Shown here: positions 47,177 through 57,594 of the stretch, in pieces
Numbering within the stretch: position 1 is the first letter of the stretch
Layout: each line of letters begins with the position of its first letter
From: Enoplolaimus lenunculus
Lineage: Eukaryota > Nematoda > Enoplea > Enoplida > Thoracostomopsidae
Assembly (NCBI GenBank): GCA_030248215.1
Contig: JASANG010002241.1
Location: 248,001 to 312,000, forward strand
Length of the DNA: 64,000 bases
Direction of reading: 5' to 3'
Notes under the pieces: generated by a model
The model's input: only the letters and a program-made list of their open reading frames with translations
What the model was told of the DNA's origin: nothing
The model's database searches: none
Position numbers and translations under genes: made by a program

Positions 47177-48058
47177 ATGTCAGCGCAACGTCTCTCCTCT
47201 GGAGGTGGCGCAACAGCAAGGAGTACCGAAAAATGTTTAATGTGTGTTAAAACAGCTTCAACAAATGTTGTTCAATGTAGTGGTTGTGATGGATGGCTGC
47301 ATATTAAATGTCGATTTGGAAGCTCTATTGACATTAAATGGCTAGAGAACGATTTTGTGAAAGTATTTTGCGAGAAATGCAAAACGCAGTCACAAAGCAA
47401 TGCAGGTAAAATCAATAAATTGTCAGATAAAATTGATAGACTAATTGAAAAAATACAGCCAGTGGTTGATGTGGATCCATTAGAACAAGCCAGGCAGCAA
47501 CGATCGTTTGCTGAGGTTGAAGCGAAAAATGCTGTATCTGAAGCGAAAATTGTCGCAATAGAAGATATAAAAAAGGCTCAAGATGAACAAATTCGACTTC
47601 GCAGTGCTGTCATGGTTGGCTTGCCAGAGTCTACTGCTGATCTCGACGAAGTAAAAAAGATATGTGCGTTTCTTGATCCATGCGCAAGTGTAAATGAAGT
47701 TTTTAGAATGGGTCGGCCTCGTGACGATAACAAACCCCGCCTACTAAAATTACATTTCATGTCATCACATGCACAGCGTTCTATTATATCGCAGTCACGG
47801 CGACTCAAAGACTCTGAATGGCGGAATGTCTTTATTCGTCCATCAATGACAATGGAAGGACTGAAGCTTGCGTCTTCTTTACGTAAGCGTTGCCACGAAC
47901 TGAATGCTGAAGGTGCTTCTCTTGACCGAAGATATATAGTCAGGGACAATAGTGTTTTGAAATTTATTTGTCCAGTAAATGATGACGGCTCGCTTGGTCG
48001 TGGTCGCCGTGATCACAATTTTGTATTTTCTGTTGACAGTTTTCTGGGAAACCACTAA
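47177..48058 (+). CDS. LINE A ORF1: PHD-type zinc finger plus RRM-like protein
   Basis: 293 aa, intact. A Cys4-His-Cys3 PHD-like finger lies at about 20-68 (CLMC, CSGC, HIKC, CEKC). A helical coiled-coil stretch follows at 75-150, then a C-terminal nucleic-acid-binding part (VMVGLPES, EVFRMGRPRDD, RPSMTMEGLKLASSLRKRC, RRYIVRDN). PHD-carrying ORF1 is known in CR1/L2 LINEs. The ATG at 47177 is chosen because the upstream ATG (47144) adds residues from the untranslated repeat. The gene ends DSFLGNH-stop, with a GGGAAAC heptamer in slippery register two codons before the stop. Confidence 0.8.
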   Translation: MSAQRLSSGGGATARSTEKCLMCVKTASTNVVQCSGCDGWLHIKCRFGSSIDIKWLENDFVKVFCEKCKTQSQSNAGKINKLSDKIDRLIEKIQPVVDVDPLEQARQQRSFAEVEAKNAVSEAKIVAIEDIKKAQDEQIRLRSAVMVGLPESTADLDEVKKICAFLDPCASVNEVFRMGRPRDDNKPRLLKLHFMSSHAQRSIISQSRRLKDSEWRNVFIRPSMTMEGLKLASSLRKRCHELNAEGASLDRRYIVRDNSVLKFICPVNDDGSLGRGRRDHNFVFSVDSFLGNH

Positions 48059-50870
48059 GTGGGGCAGTGGCACCGAAAATTTACAGTCTTCGATGTAAAT
48101 TAATGAATGCTAGAAGTCTTGGAAACAAGTTAGCCGAATTCAAATTTTTAAAGATACTGAAAATCTCTCTGTTGTAGGAGTAACCGAAACATTGCTAGAT
48201 TTAACATTTTCTGATCAGATGGTAGCCAGTTCCGAATTCACCATATATAGACATGATCGTCTAAGTAAACGTGGTGGTAGAGTTGCATTGTTAGTTCACC
48301 GTGAGATTAAGTCGAATGTAGTGAATCATGCCCAAAGTGCTAACATTGAATCGGTGGTTATAGATTTATTGAAACCATGGCCACATCGAATAATGTGCGC
48401 TTACATTCCTCCAACTTGCTCAGTTCAATGCCTTAGTGGTTTTCTTAAAACTGTTTCCACGTTATGTGATATATCTTTTCCGTTCACATTGATTGGAGAT
48501 TTTAACATGCGTGGAATCGATTGGATTTCAGGGAGAAGCAGCTCAAATGCTGATACAGTCTTCTATGATACGATCAATGAGTTAGGACTTGATCAACTTA
48601 TTGGTTAACCAACAAGAGAATCCTCTATTCTTGATTTAGTGTTAACTAATTCGCCTGACAGTATTCATAATCTAGAAGTGGGTGACTGGGTGAACCATTT
48701 TCTATTAGCGATCACAGATGTATAGTATTCGATATTGTTGGTTCAAAAGATAGTTCTGAGCAGCCGCCAACGAGAGACTTTTCCAGACTGGATCCATCTA
48801 TTTCAGCTTTTTTATTGAAAATTAATTGGATTGAACTATTGTCAAAGTGTCACTCAGTCGAAGACATGTGGTGTATTTTCAAAAATTATGTAATGCAAGC
48901 TATTAACATGTTTGTTCCTTTACGTGTATTTCGTCGCAAAAAACAAAAATATCCTAACTATATATTACGAGAAGTAAGGCTGAAGCATAAATTATGGGAA
49001 AAACGTGCTAGATTGCTTGGCTTAGAATCATAAAAATGCAGTCAGTTAAAGTAAATAAACTAATTTCCGATCATCAATCAAAACTGCATAGCAGAATTTT
49101 GGAGTCGAATGATATAAGCCAGGTGTTTAGCTTTGTCAGAAAACAAAGACGAGTTCAAGATATTGGTGTTGCTTCTTTGCAAAATAAATATGGAAATTTG
49201 TTATATGACCAATATAAAATTGCCAATATCTTAAATGATCATTATTCGAGTGTCTTTTGTGTTGATGATAGCATGGTACCTGAATTTTCACCATTTGTTC
49301 GTGATTGTATATTTGATATTAATCTGTCTATAAATGATGTTGCAACGACATTACGTGACCTGAATCCAAAGAAAAGTCACACACCTGACGGTATACCAAA
49401 CATGTTACTGAAGAATTTATATGCAGAACTGGCATATCCTTTATATATTATATTTAGACGATCATTAGTGACTGGAACAGTTCCTAGAGATTGGAGACTG
49501 GCACATGTGGTACCTATCTTCAAAAAAGGTGATCGAACATTAGCAGTTAATTATAGACCGATTTCTTTAACGAGCTCTGTCTGCAGGGTGCTTGAAAGAA
49601 TTATCTATAAAGAGTTGATGAACTTTTTAGTTCGAAATAGACTGATCTCTGAATTTCAACATGGTTTTCTAGGGAAAAGATCAACATGCACTCAGCTCTT
49701 AGATTTAAATAACGATATAGCTAAGTCGATCGATAGTAAATTGGCAACTGATGTTGTCTACATAGATTTTAGTAAAGCGTTCGATAAAGTGTCACACAAA
49801 AAACTTTTGCAGAAATTAGCGTGTTTAGGCGTTTGTGGAGCATTATTTAACTGGTTTCAGAATTTTTTGACCAACAGGCAGCAGTGTGCTAAGGTTGGTA
49901 CACATTTTTGTCAACTGAGTCCTGTCTTGTCTGGTGTCCCGCAGGGATCAGTACTAGGTCCCTTGCTGTTTTTGATATATATTAAAGATTTATGTACAGT
50001 TGTTAAGTGGTCCAAGATTAAGCTGTTTGCAGACGATGCTAAATTTTATAGTGAAATAAAAAATGAATCAGATATGATGTTTCTTCAACAAGATTTAGAT
50101 GCTGTAGTACGTTGGTCTTTAGTGTGGCAACTCCCAATTGCTATCACTAAATGCCAAACAATGAGGTACGGTTCAGCTATCACTGCGCGTAGATCTTATT
50201 ACATAGATGGTACAGAACTTTGTTCGAAACAAGAAGCTTGTGATCTTGGTGTTATGTTCAATGAAAACTTTAAATCTTCTTCACATGTGAATACTATCTG
50301 CAGGAAAGCTTATAACGTTATCAATATTTTATTTAGATCTTTTCCACAGAGCAATAATAAATCAATTGTAGTCGCGTATAATAGTTTTGTTTTGCCAATA
50401 TTGGAATATTGTTCTCCCGTCTGGTCGCCTATTTACTGGGTGACATTGACAAGATAGAAAAAGTTCAGCGATATTTTACACGGCGAGTGTGCAGTAGACA
50501 GGGTATGACAAATTTAACATATCTTGAGCGTCTGTCTATGTTAGATCTAAAACCATTGGAACGTAGAAGATTAATTAACGACTTAGTTATGTGCTATAAA
50601 ATAGTGCATAATGAGGTTGGTATAAAATTCAATGACTTTTTTGCAATGAAACGTGATCCCAGAACTCGTGGACACTCTCTGAAATTGTTTGTCTGCAGTA
50701 GCAGGTCCGATATCGGTAAATATTGTTTTGCCAAAAGAGTTGTGCGTATCTGGAATTCGTTGCCTGAAACTATATGTGATTTGCCTCTAGTCACTGCTTC
50801 GAATTGCACTAACTTTAGAAAGCGGTTAGATAAAATAAACCTGGACCAATGGTTGAAATTTTCTAGGTAA
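48046..50870 (+). pseudogene. LINE A ORF2: endonuclease-reverse transcriptase, broken
   Basis: The AP-endonuclease shows NARSLGNKL, TETLLD, RHDRLSKRGG, GDFN and SDHRC. The reverse transcriptase shows LRDLNPKKSHTPDGIP, PIFKKGDRTLAVNYRPISL, CRVLERIIYK, YIDFSKAFDKVSH, SGVPQGSVLGP and the active-site FADD (LFADDAKF). A C-terminal part ends WLKFSR. Breaks seen: a frame change near 48150-48165, a TAA at 48606, further loss near 48680 and 49031, and a frame change near 50430. No ATG precedes the endonuclease core except one directly before NARS. Confidence 0.85.
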
Positions 50871-51177
50871 TATGCGTGACTAGCCTTTGTTTGTTTATCA
50901 TTTGTTTGTTTATTGTTTGTTTATCATTTGTAAGGATGTATCTAAGTGGGTGTTTTTCTGCCCCTTTACATTCTTTTCACCCTCCCGGCGTTCGTTAGTG
51001 AATTTATACTTGTTCTTTTTATGTTTTGTTTCCGCCAATGCTATGTTGTTCTATTTAGTTTCTGTATATATAAAAACCCTCGTTATTCAATTTTATTGCT
51101 TATATTTTGTTTGGATACACTGTTTTGCTTTTGCTATACACCTATATTACTGTTTAGAACGTTTTGTGTACAGGGCG

Positions 51178-51254
51178 ATTGAGTATTCTCTGGGTCGCAG
51201 GTGCTGGATCGGAATTGGCGACCCCCAGCACTTGCGGGTTGGAGAATACTCAAT
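51178..51254 (+). other. LINE A 3' hairpin
   Basis: ATTGAGTATTCTC pairs perfectly with GAGAATACTCAAT (13 bp), and inside it GCAGGTGCTGG faces CCAGCACTTGC. It sits some 50 bp before the 3' end, where CR1/L2-type LINE RNAs carry their RT recognition structure. Confidence 0.8.
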
Positions 51255-51926
51255 TGTACCATGTGGCTGTGGAATAAATGTAAAAAAACTGGGTAAGGGA
51301 AGGCGTTCCCTGAAAGTGTATCTGTACTATCGTAGCTGCCGACAGTTCATTCTTTCGTAGCATACAATGTTTAAGAACTAGTTCGCGCCATTGTCAAAAA
51401 ATTAATAGATTCGCCATCATTGAAACACGTTAGTGTTTACAATATATGTTTCAAGCATCGAGAATGCACGCTTTCTGAAAGTTTTGCAGAATGTTCTCTG
51501 CAGGAAAGCAGAGCTGGAATGAGGTAACTTACGTATAGAATATCCTAATTAGCCGCTTCGACACCATACACAAATTGGACAGCTAAACGTCTCATTTAAG
51601 TTGTTATTAAAAGTTTGATTTTTGTAATTTTTCGAAAAAATTGTATTACAAATATGTAATTATCATAGCTAGTCGATATTATTGTGTGATGCTAATGACA
51701 CATGCAATAGATTACGTGTCCTTGCGATGTTTGTTCTACTGAAATTTCTAACTAAGACAGTAATATTTTGTAATAACCTCCCATGCATTATAGCTTAGAA
51801 CAGGCTGCTTTTTGGTGGATTGCAATGGAGCAAGTGTACGCTTTAGACTATATTTTGTTTACGCTTACGCGTACGCTTAGAAGTAGACTTTGCATAAAAC
51901 CTCACCGTACCCCATGTAAAAGAAAG

Positions 51927-52313
51927 AAACTAGGTAAAAGTGCCCCTAGAAGGGACAGATTGTGATATGTTTCGCTTGAAGCATGTAAACGAGTTTAAAC
52001 AAGGGTTAGTTAAACCATAGATCAGTAGGTAATGCTTATAATATTATCTCCATAACACGCTAAAATTAAGCTGATAGGTGATGTCCGCTGGGCCCATATG
52101 TTTCTTGTTTGACTGACCGCAAGCGTGTTAACACTGAAAGACAGCCGTCAAAGATATAGATGACAACTATTTTCATAGAAGTTATGGAGCTAATATTATA
52201 AGCATTACCTACTGATCTATGGTTTAACTAACCCTTGTTTAAACTCATTTACATGCTTCAAGCGAAACATATCACAATCTGTCCCTTCTAGCGGCACTTT
52301 TGCCTAGTTTAAT
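51927..52313. mobile_element. 387 bp foldback MITE with nearly perfect arms
   Basis: AAACTAGGTAAAAGTGCC and GGCACTTTTGCCTAGTTT form the ends. The arms of about 135 bp (including AAGGGACAGATTGTGATATG and CATAGATCAGTAGGTAATGC) match with only a few differences, suggesting youth or a structure kept by conversion. The loop is about 110 bp. Confidence 0.85.
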
Positions 52314-53590
52314 CAATGTTACTGTTTTTTCTTTGCGCCTTGTCTTACTTGCCGGGTTGTTTGGTGGGAACTTATTCTTATTATTATTATAATAACCTAG
52401 CTATGTAAATACAGATTGACATTACAAAAACTATAATTGCAGCTGCAAGCATTTCGTGCAAGTTCTCGCTTCAAAAATTTACACGTTGGAATGGAGCTTA
52501 AGTCTACTATTTTATAGACCCTCCTGAAACCTGGACGCCCCTAATAAGCTCCAATATAGTTTAACGCATTGTTTGCCGTGTGAGCACCAATTGAAGAAAT
52601 TATCGCGACCGAAGCGAGCGAAAAGCTAAGCACTTAAACTTTGTTCGCCAATGCAAAAGAACAGGGGCGGAAAAATATATGAGTATATTCTAAAACGTAA
52701 GCGTAAGCCTAAGCGTATTAGACTAACCATATAAAAAGGAGCATGTTCCTAAGCCTAAAAGCCTATTCTTTATTAATGAAGTGCGGGGTTTAAGCCACCA
52801 GCTATACCTTCCCCTCCATTTAGCGCTTATAAATTGTGAAGCTTTACACAATTTTAATTACCATATTTAGTTTCGAGCTGGTCACGTTGAGGGATTTTAA
52901 CTTGATGTCTTCCGTTGAACAGCGGTGCAGGCAGAACTTTTCGAAAATGGACCAGTGGGAAACCTTGCGGGCGAATCGAGCGGGAAGTCAGGCCTGAATT
53001 TTGTATCTAATGTAAGTTATGACACACGTGCTGATTGCAATCGGGAGGTGTTGCCACATCAAGCCCCATTCGGTACACCCCTGCCGCTTGTGTCACTAAA
53101 ATCTACATTCTACTGATGTAACTTTATAACATTAAGATAGCTTAATTTTACGCACAAAGCTGCATAGCTAGTTGTAATATTACAGTTGTTATACAATGTT
53201 TTGTGTAAGCCGGTGTTAGGGAAAAATCCATGCAAGATAAAGCAGTGAAAGTAAATTTTTTGGTTAACCGTCATGCGTTGAAGAGATTTGCTGCAATCTT
53301 TTACATTAAGCACTGTTATTATTTCACACTTTCCAGTCGAATCAGACGGTATTATGAGGGTTCCAACAGAGGGTTCCAACAGAAACTAAATCTTCTGGAA
53401 CAGGAACGCGAATTGAATTTCTTTGCAGGAACAGGAATTTGTATAATTTTATAACCGAGAGTGACAATTGGGCTTTTTAGAAAACTTGCCAGCATGATCA
53501 GATGGATAGGCTAGGAAACGATGGTTTTTAGTTTTGAGTGCTTGCAGCTTAAAATGAGCGCGTTCTTGTGAGGTTTCGATCCCATCAAGC
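52314..53590. other. intergenic between foldback MITE and LINE B
   Basis: A CCTAAGCG/TAAGCG hexamer patch lies at 52695-52770. A TGCGGGGTTTAAGCC phrase at 52782 recalls the Harbinger-type end. At 53520-53590 a reversed SINE tail (AGTGCTTGCAGCTTAAAATG) abuts LINE B. A 63-codon frame at 52925-53116 has no recognised domain. Confidence 0.4.
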
Positions 53591-53748
53591 TATCAGCGTC
53601 CTTACGTAATCGTTGCTCAGAGCTCAACAAAGCTGTATATTGTACGGGACAATGTTGTCATCAAGTTTAACTGTGACATACTCGCTGATGGAACACTGAG
53701 TAGAGGTATTCGTGATCGCCAATTTGTATTAAATGTTGATGCTTTTAT

Positions 53749-56536
53749 GGGAAACCACTGACTGGGGCAGCAACCACACTGAGCAATATTAAGTGTAAGC
53801 TTTTCAATGCTAGAAGTGTGTGTAATAAGCTGCCTGAGCTAATATATCTACAGCAGTGTAATGAATGTTGTTTATTGGCTATTACGGAGACGTGGCTTGA
53901 TTTCTCTTACTCGGATTCTATGATAGCCGCTCCTAACTTTTCTGTATACAGACAGGATCGACTAGACAGACGTGGAGGTGGCGTTGCAATCATTGTGAAG
54001 AATACCATAAAACATTCTGCAGTATCATCAGTACACTGTCCTGATATTGAATTTGTTGCACTTGACGTTCATGGTTCGACTCCACATGGGGTTGTTTGTG
54101 CTTATTGCCCCCCTGGTTGTCTGTCACAGTCAGTAGAGCAATTTACTCATGTACTTGCTAATCTTTCCAATGTCAGTTATCCATTTACCGTTGTAGGTGA
54201 CTTTAATTTTCCGTCGATCAACTGGTTCCGCAATGTATGTTTGGCAGATTCAGCTGGCACGATTTTTCTTGAAAGTACTATTAGCTGTGGACTTACTCAA
54301 CTAGTTACCAGCAATACGAGGAATTGTGCTATTCTTGATTTATTACTTACAAATTCTGTTGATAGCGTTCATAATGTTTTAGTGTCCCCCCCATTTTCGA
54401 ATAGTGATCACAATTCGGTCGATTTTGAAAGTATTGGAGAGGAAAAATTAAACGGACATCGTTCCTACTTAAATTTTCGGAATATGAATTCATCCATATC
54501 CCTATATCTGTTACGTATTGATTGGTTATATTTGTTTCAATTGTGTGACAATATTGATGCAATGTGGTCTATTTTTGTTGACAAGATTATTACTGCTATT
54601 CAACTTTACGTTCGTTACGTGCAGTGCGTTCAGTAAATAAATATCCTAGACATATTACAAGTGCGATTAATCTCAAGAATAAAAAATCCAGTCTATGGTG
54701 GTAAAAAGATTGATTTCAAAATTTAATGAACAACGACAGCATTCCGTTTTACAGTCAGGTGATAAAAGGAGTATGTACAAGTTTGTTGGTAAAAGTTTCT
54801 GCGCCAATAACGTTGCTATCTCAGAGCTGAGTGATCATCAAAATATTTTGAAATATGAAAATGTGGTAATTGCAAGCATTCTTGCAAATCATTATTCTAG
54901 TGTTTTTGTCAACGACAATGGTTATTCCCCTCCTTGTCGTCGTCGTGTTCCAGTTGATCAACAGCTAAGTCAAATTAATTTTACTTTAGCTGATGTTGAT
55001 GCAACACTTGCGAAGCTTGATGCTAAAATTTCACATACACCTGATGGAATTCCTAGCTTGTTTTTAAAACGCCTGCACAGAGAGTTATCGTACCCACTGT
55101 TTTTACTTTTTAAACATTCTTTATGTTATAATCAAATACCAGCCGGTTGGAAAACTGCACACGTAATTCCTATTTTTAAAAAGGGTGATCCGACACTTGC
55201 AAAAAACTATCGACCCATTTCGCTTACTAGTGTCGTTTGTCGTGTGTTGGAACGAATTATACATAAGCAAATTATACAATTTTTAGTTATACATAGTTTG
55301 TTGAATCCATTTCAGCATGGCTTTGTTGAACGAAAGTCAACCTGCACGCAGCTGCTTCAAGTAATGAATGCTTGGAGCTTAGCTATGGATTCTGGTAAAG
55401 CAGTAGATGACGTTTTCATAGATTTTGCTAAGGCTTTTGATAGCGTAAGCCATAAGAAATTACTTTTGAAAATTGAGAGCTATGGAATTTGTGGTGATCT
55501 TTTGAAGTGGTTGTCAAACTTACTATCGAATCGCAAACAATTATGCAAAATTGATGACACTTTTTCTTCTCCGCGCAACGTTGCTTCTGGGGTTCCCCAA
55601 GGTTCAGTTCTTGGTCCATTATTGTTTATTCTATATATTAATGATATTGTTGATGTTGTACAATACTCTCAATTGTTGTTATTTGCTGATGATGTTAAAG
55701 TATTTCGTATAATTGAGAGCCAAGATGACATAGACGCTTTTCAGTCAGATCTACAGGCAATTTATGATTGGGCAGTACTATGGCAGTTACCGATCGCAGG
55801 TGATAAATGTCAAGTTCTTCGTAGTGGTAGCAGACTTTTGACCTCCAATTATTTGCTTGGAAACTCCTATCTGCTGGCTGTAAACGATGTGTCTGACCTA
55901 CCTTGGTGTTTACATCAGTGATAGTTTAAAAACAGCCCCACATATATAGAATATCTGCAAAAAAGCATACCGCGTTGTTAATGTGTTGTTTCAATCATTT
56001 CCACAATGTCGAATGGAAATATTGGTTTCAGCATATAAAAGTTATGTCCTTCCGATTTTGGAGTACTGCTCACCTGTATGGTCTCCTCACCTTGTTGGAG
56101 ACATTGACAGACTTGAATCTGTCCAACGATTTTTACTAGACGTGTATACTACAAATATGGGCTTACAAATGTTAATTATTTGCAATGACTGGTGTACCTG
56201 AGTCTCCAACCGTTGGAGCTTAGGAGGTTGCTTGCTGATTTAGTTATGTGCTATAAGATTGTTCATGGTGAAGTTGATCTTGATTTTAACGATTTTTTCT
56301 GTTATTCACCAGACAGACGTACACGGGGTCATTCATTGAAGTTGTTCGTTCGTAACAGTAGATATGATATACATAAGCTTAGTTTTGCAAATCGTGTTGT
56401 TACTCCGTGGAACAATCTTCCTGCGAAAGTGGGTGAAATGCCTATAGTGACAGCCAGCAAAGTTAACTTGTTTCGTGATCGGGTGAATAAAGTTGATTTG
56501 AATAGGTATCTGAAGTTTTCGCGAAACTTGTTCTGA
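53749..56536 (+). pseudogene. LINE B ORF2: endonuclease-reverse transcriptase, broken
   Basis: Endonuclease: NARSVCNKLPEL, ITETWLDF, YRQDRLDRRGGGVAI, GDFNFPSINWF, SDHNSVDFE. RT: LAKLDAKISHTPDGIP, PIFKKGDPTLAKNYRPISL, VFIDFAKAFDSVSH, SGVPQGSVLGPLLF, LLFADDVKVF. The C-terminus ends YLKFSRNLF. Breaks: frame loss near 54636-54690, near 55900, and near 56190. The endonuclease frame is open from the ORF1 end through NARS with no ATG. Confidence 0.85.
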
Positions 56537-56742
56537 AATTAGCTAGCTATGTTTTGCACTTATTACTTAATTACGTAGGGTATTTGTAAGTGGGTTGTTG
56601 TCCCATAATACCCTGAAATGGGTTACCTCAATGTATTGTTTTTTTACAATTTATCTATGTTGTTTCTTCCACTTTATTACGTTTGTGTTTTTACATTCTG
56701 TATTGTCAATTTCATACAGTTCATGTAAATAAAGTGGGAGCA

Positions 56743-56784
56743 GGAAATGGTATCCCATGAAGCTCAACTGAGGTAACCATTTCC
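56743..56784 (+). other. LINE B 3' hairpin
   Basis: GGAAATGGT and ACCATTTCC form a 9 bp perfect stem around a loop of about 24 bases, just before the 3' boundary. The sequence is unrelated to the LINE A hairpin but the position is the same. Confidence 0.65.
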
Positions 56785-56789
56785 AACTT

Positions 56790-57140
56790 CCAACTTCGAC
56801 TCATGGCTTGGCCGGCAGATTCGCAATCCAGCGCGCTACCACTAGTTTTTAGGTTTTTATGCCTTATAAGAAGCTCTACATTACACTCATGTATTTTGGT
56901 TCATGTCGCGTCCCCCGGTTTTTCTGTCAAGTCGTCCGTTAACTGCCAATTTAGGTTCTTGTTCTAGCGCAGAGTTTGCCATTGTGCCCCCATCGTTGTC
57001 AACATGTGACATGTTGGGTAGTTTAGGATACAATGGTTTTTAGTTCTGAGTGTTTGCAGCTCAAAATGCGAATGGCCGACAGATTCTTAGTCCAGCTCGC
57101 TACCATTGAGCCACACCGCGTCACAGTCAGCTACTGAGTT
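56790..57140 (-). mobile_element. two reversed tRNA-headed SINE fragments
   Basis: On the minus strand 57125-57070 reads GTGTGGCTCAATGGTAGCGA, then CTGGACTAAGAATCTGTCGG, as in the copy at 7066, followed by the GAGCTGCAAACACTCAGAA tail. A second head lies at 56850-56800 (TAGTGGTAGCGCGCTGGATT). Confidence 0.5.
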
Positions 57141-57594
57141 CAGGTTTTATGTCGTGTAAGAATAACAACATTACACTAATGCACCTTGGTTCTTCCATGT
57201 TTTACTGCTGCTGCATATGAAGCCACTGCATATGCATCAGTATTTTAACCGATGTGCAGCATCAGCATGAGGGTTGGAACGGGAACAGGAATTGAATTTT
57301 AGCAGTTATTCCGGCCGGACCAGAAATTCTGATTAAACCCTTGTATTATGACCAGCGCAGCTGTTTAGAACTACAAGGAGATGAGGAAATGTTTTGGCTG
57401 ATTGCAGTACTAGTCTCTGGATTGTTGGATTGCATATTTTGTTGTGTAAGATGGAAATATTGTGTTGATCGCTGACATCAAGTTGTCTTATTCCGGGTTT
57501 TTAAACTGGAGCCGGATCGCGCGTTCCTTAATCTCAAACTGTATATTGGGTGGTATTTAATCTGAAAAGAAGTACATTTTAGTTGCATAATTTA
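57141..57594. promoter_or_regulatory. upstream region of MAP2K7
   Basis: Non-coding; by position it should contain the MKK7 promoter and 5' UTR. No specific element recognised. Confidence 0.25.

Larger units (their letters stand above)
47099..51310 (+). mobile_element. CR1/L2-type LINE (LINE A), nearly full length, mildly decayed
   Basis: Order: short 5' part, ORF1 (47177-48058), ORF2 with endonuclease and reverse transcriptase (about 48046-50870), and a 3' UTR with a strong hairpin (51178-51254) near the end. No target duplication was identified. A few breaks in ORF2 make this copy inactive. Confidence 0.8.
53591..56790 (+). mobile_element. second CR1/L2-type LINE (LINE B), 5' truncated
   Basis: It begins inside the C-terminal part of ORF1 (SLRNRCSELN, later VRDNVVIKF, ending MGNH-stop at 53759-53761), then ORF2, then a 3' UTR with a terminal hairpin. 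LINE B is clearly diverged from LINE A in protein sequence, so it is a different family member and not a duplicate. Confidence 0.8.

Noticed and set aside
48104-48106. ATG directly before NARS as the start of LINE A ORF2
   Set aside because: It would remove the first strand of the endonuclease fold and it is not conserved in LINE B, where the position is TTC.
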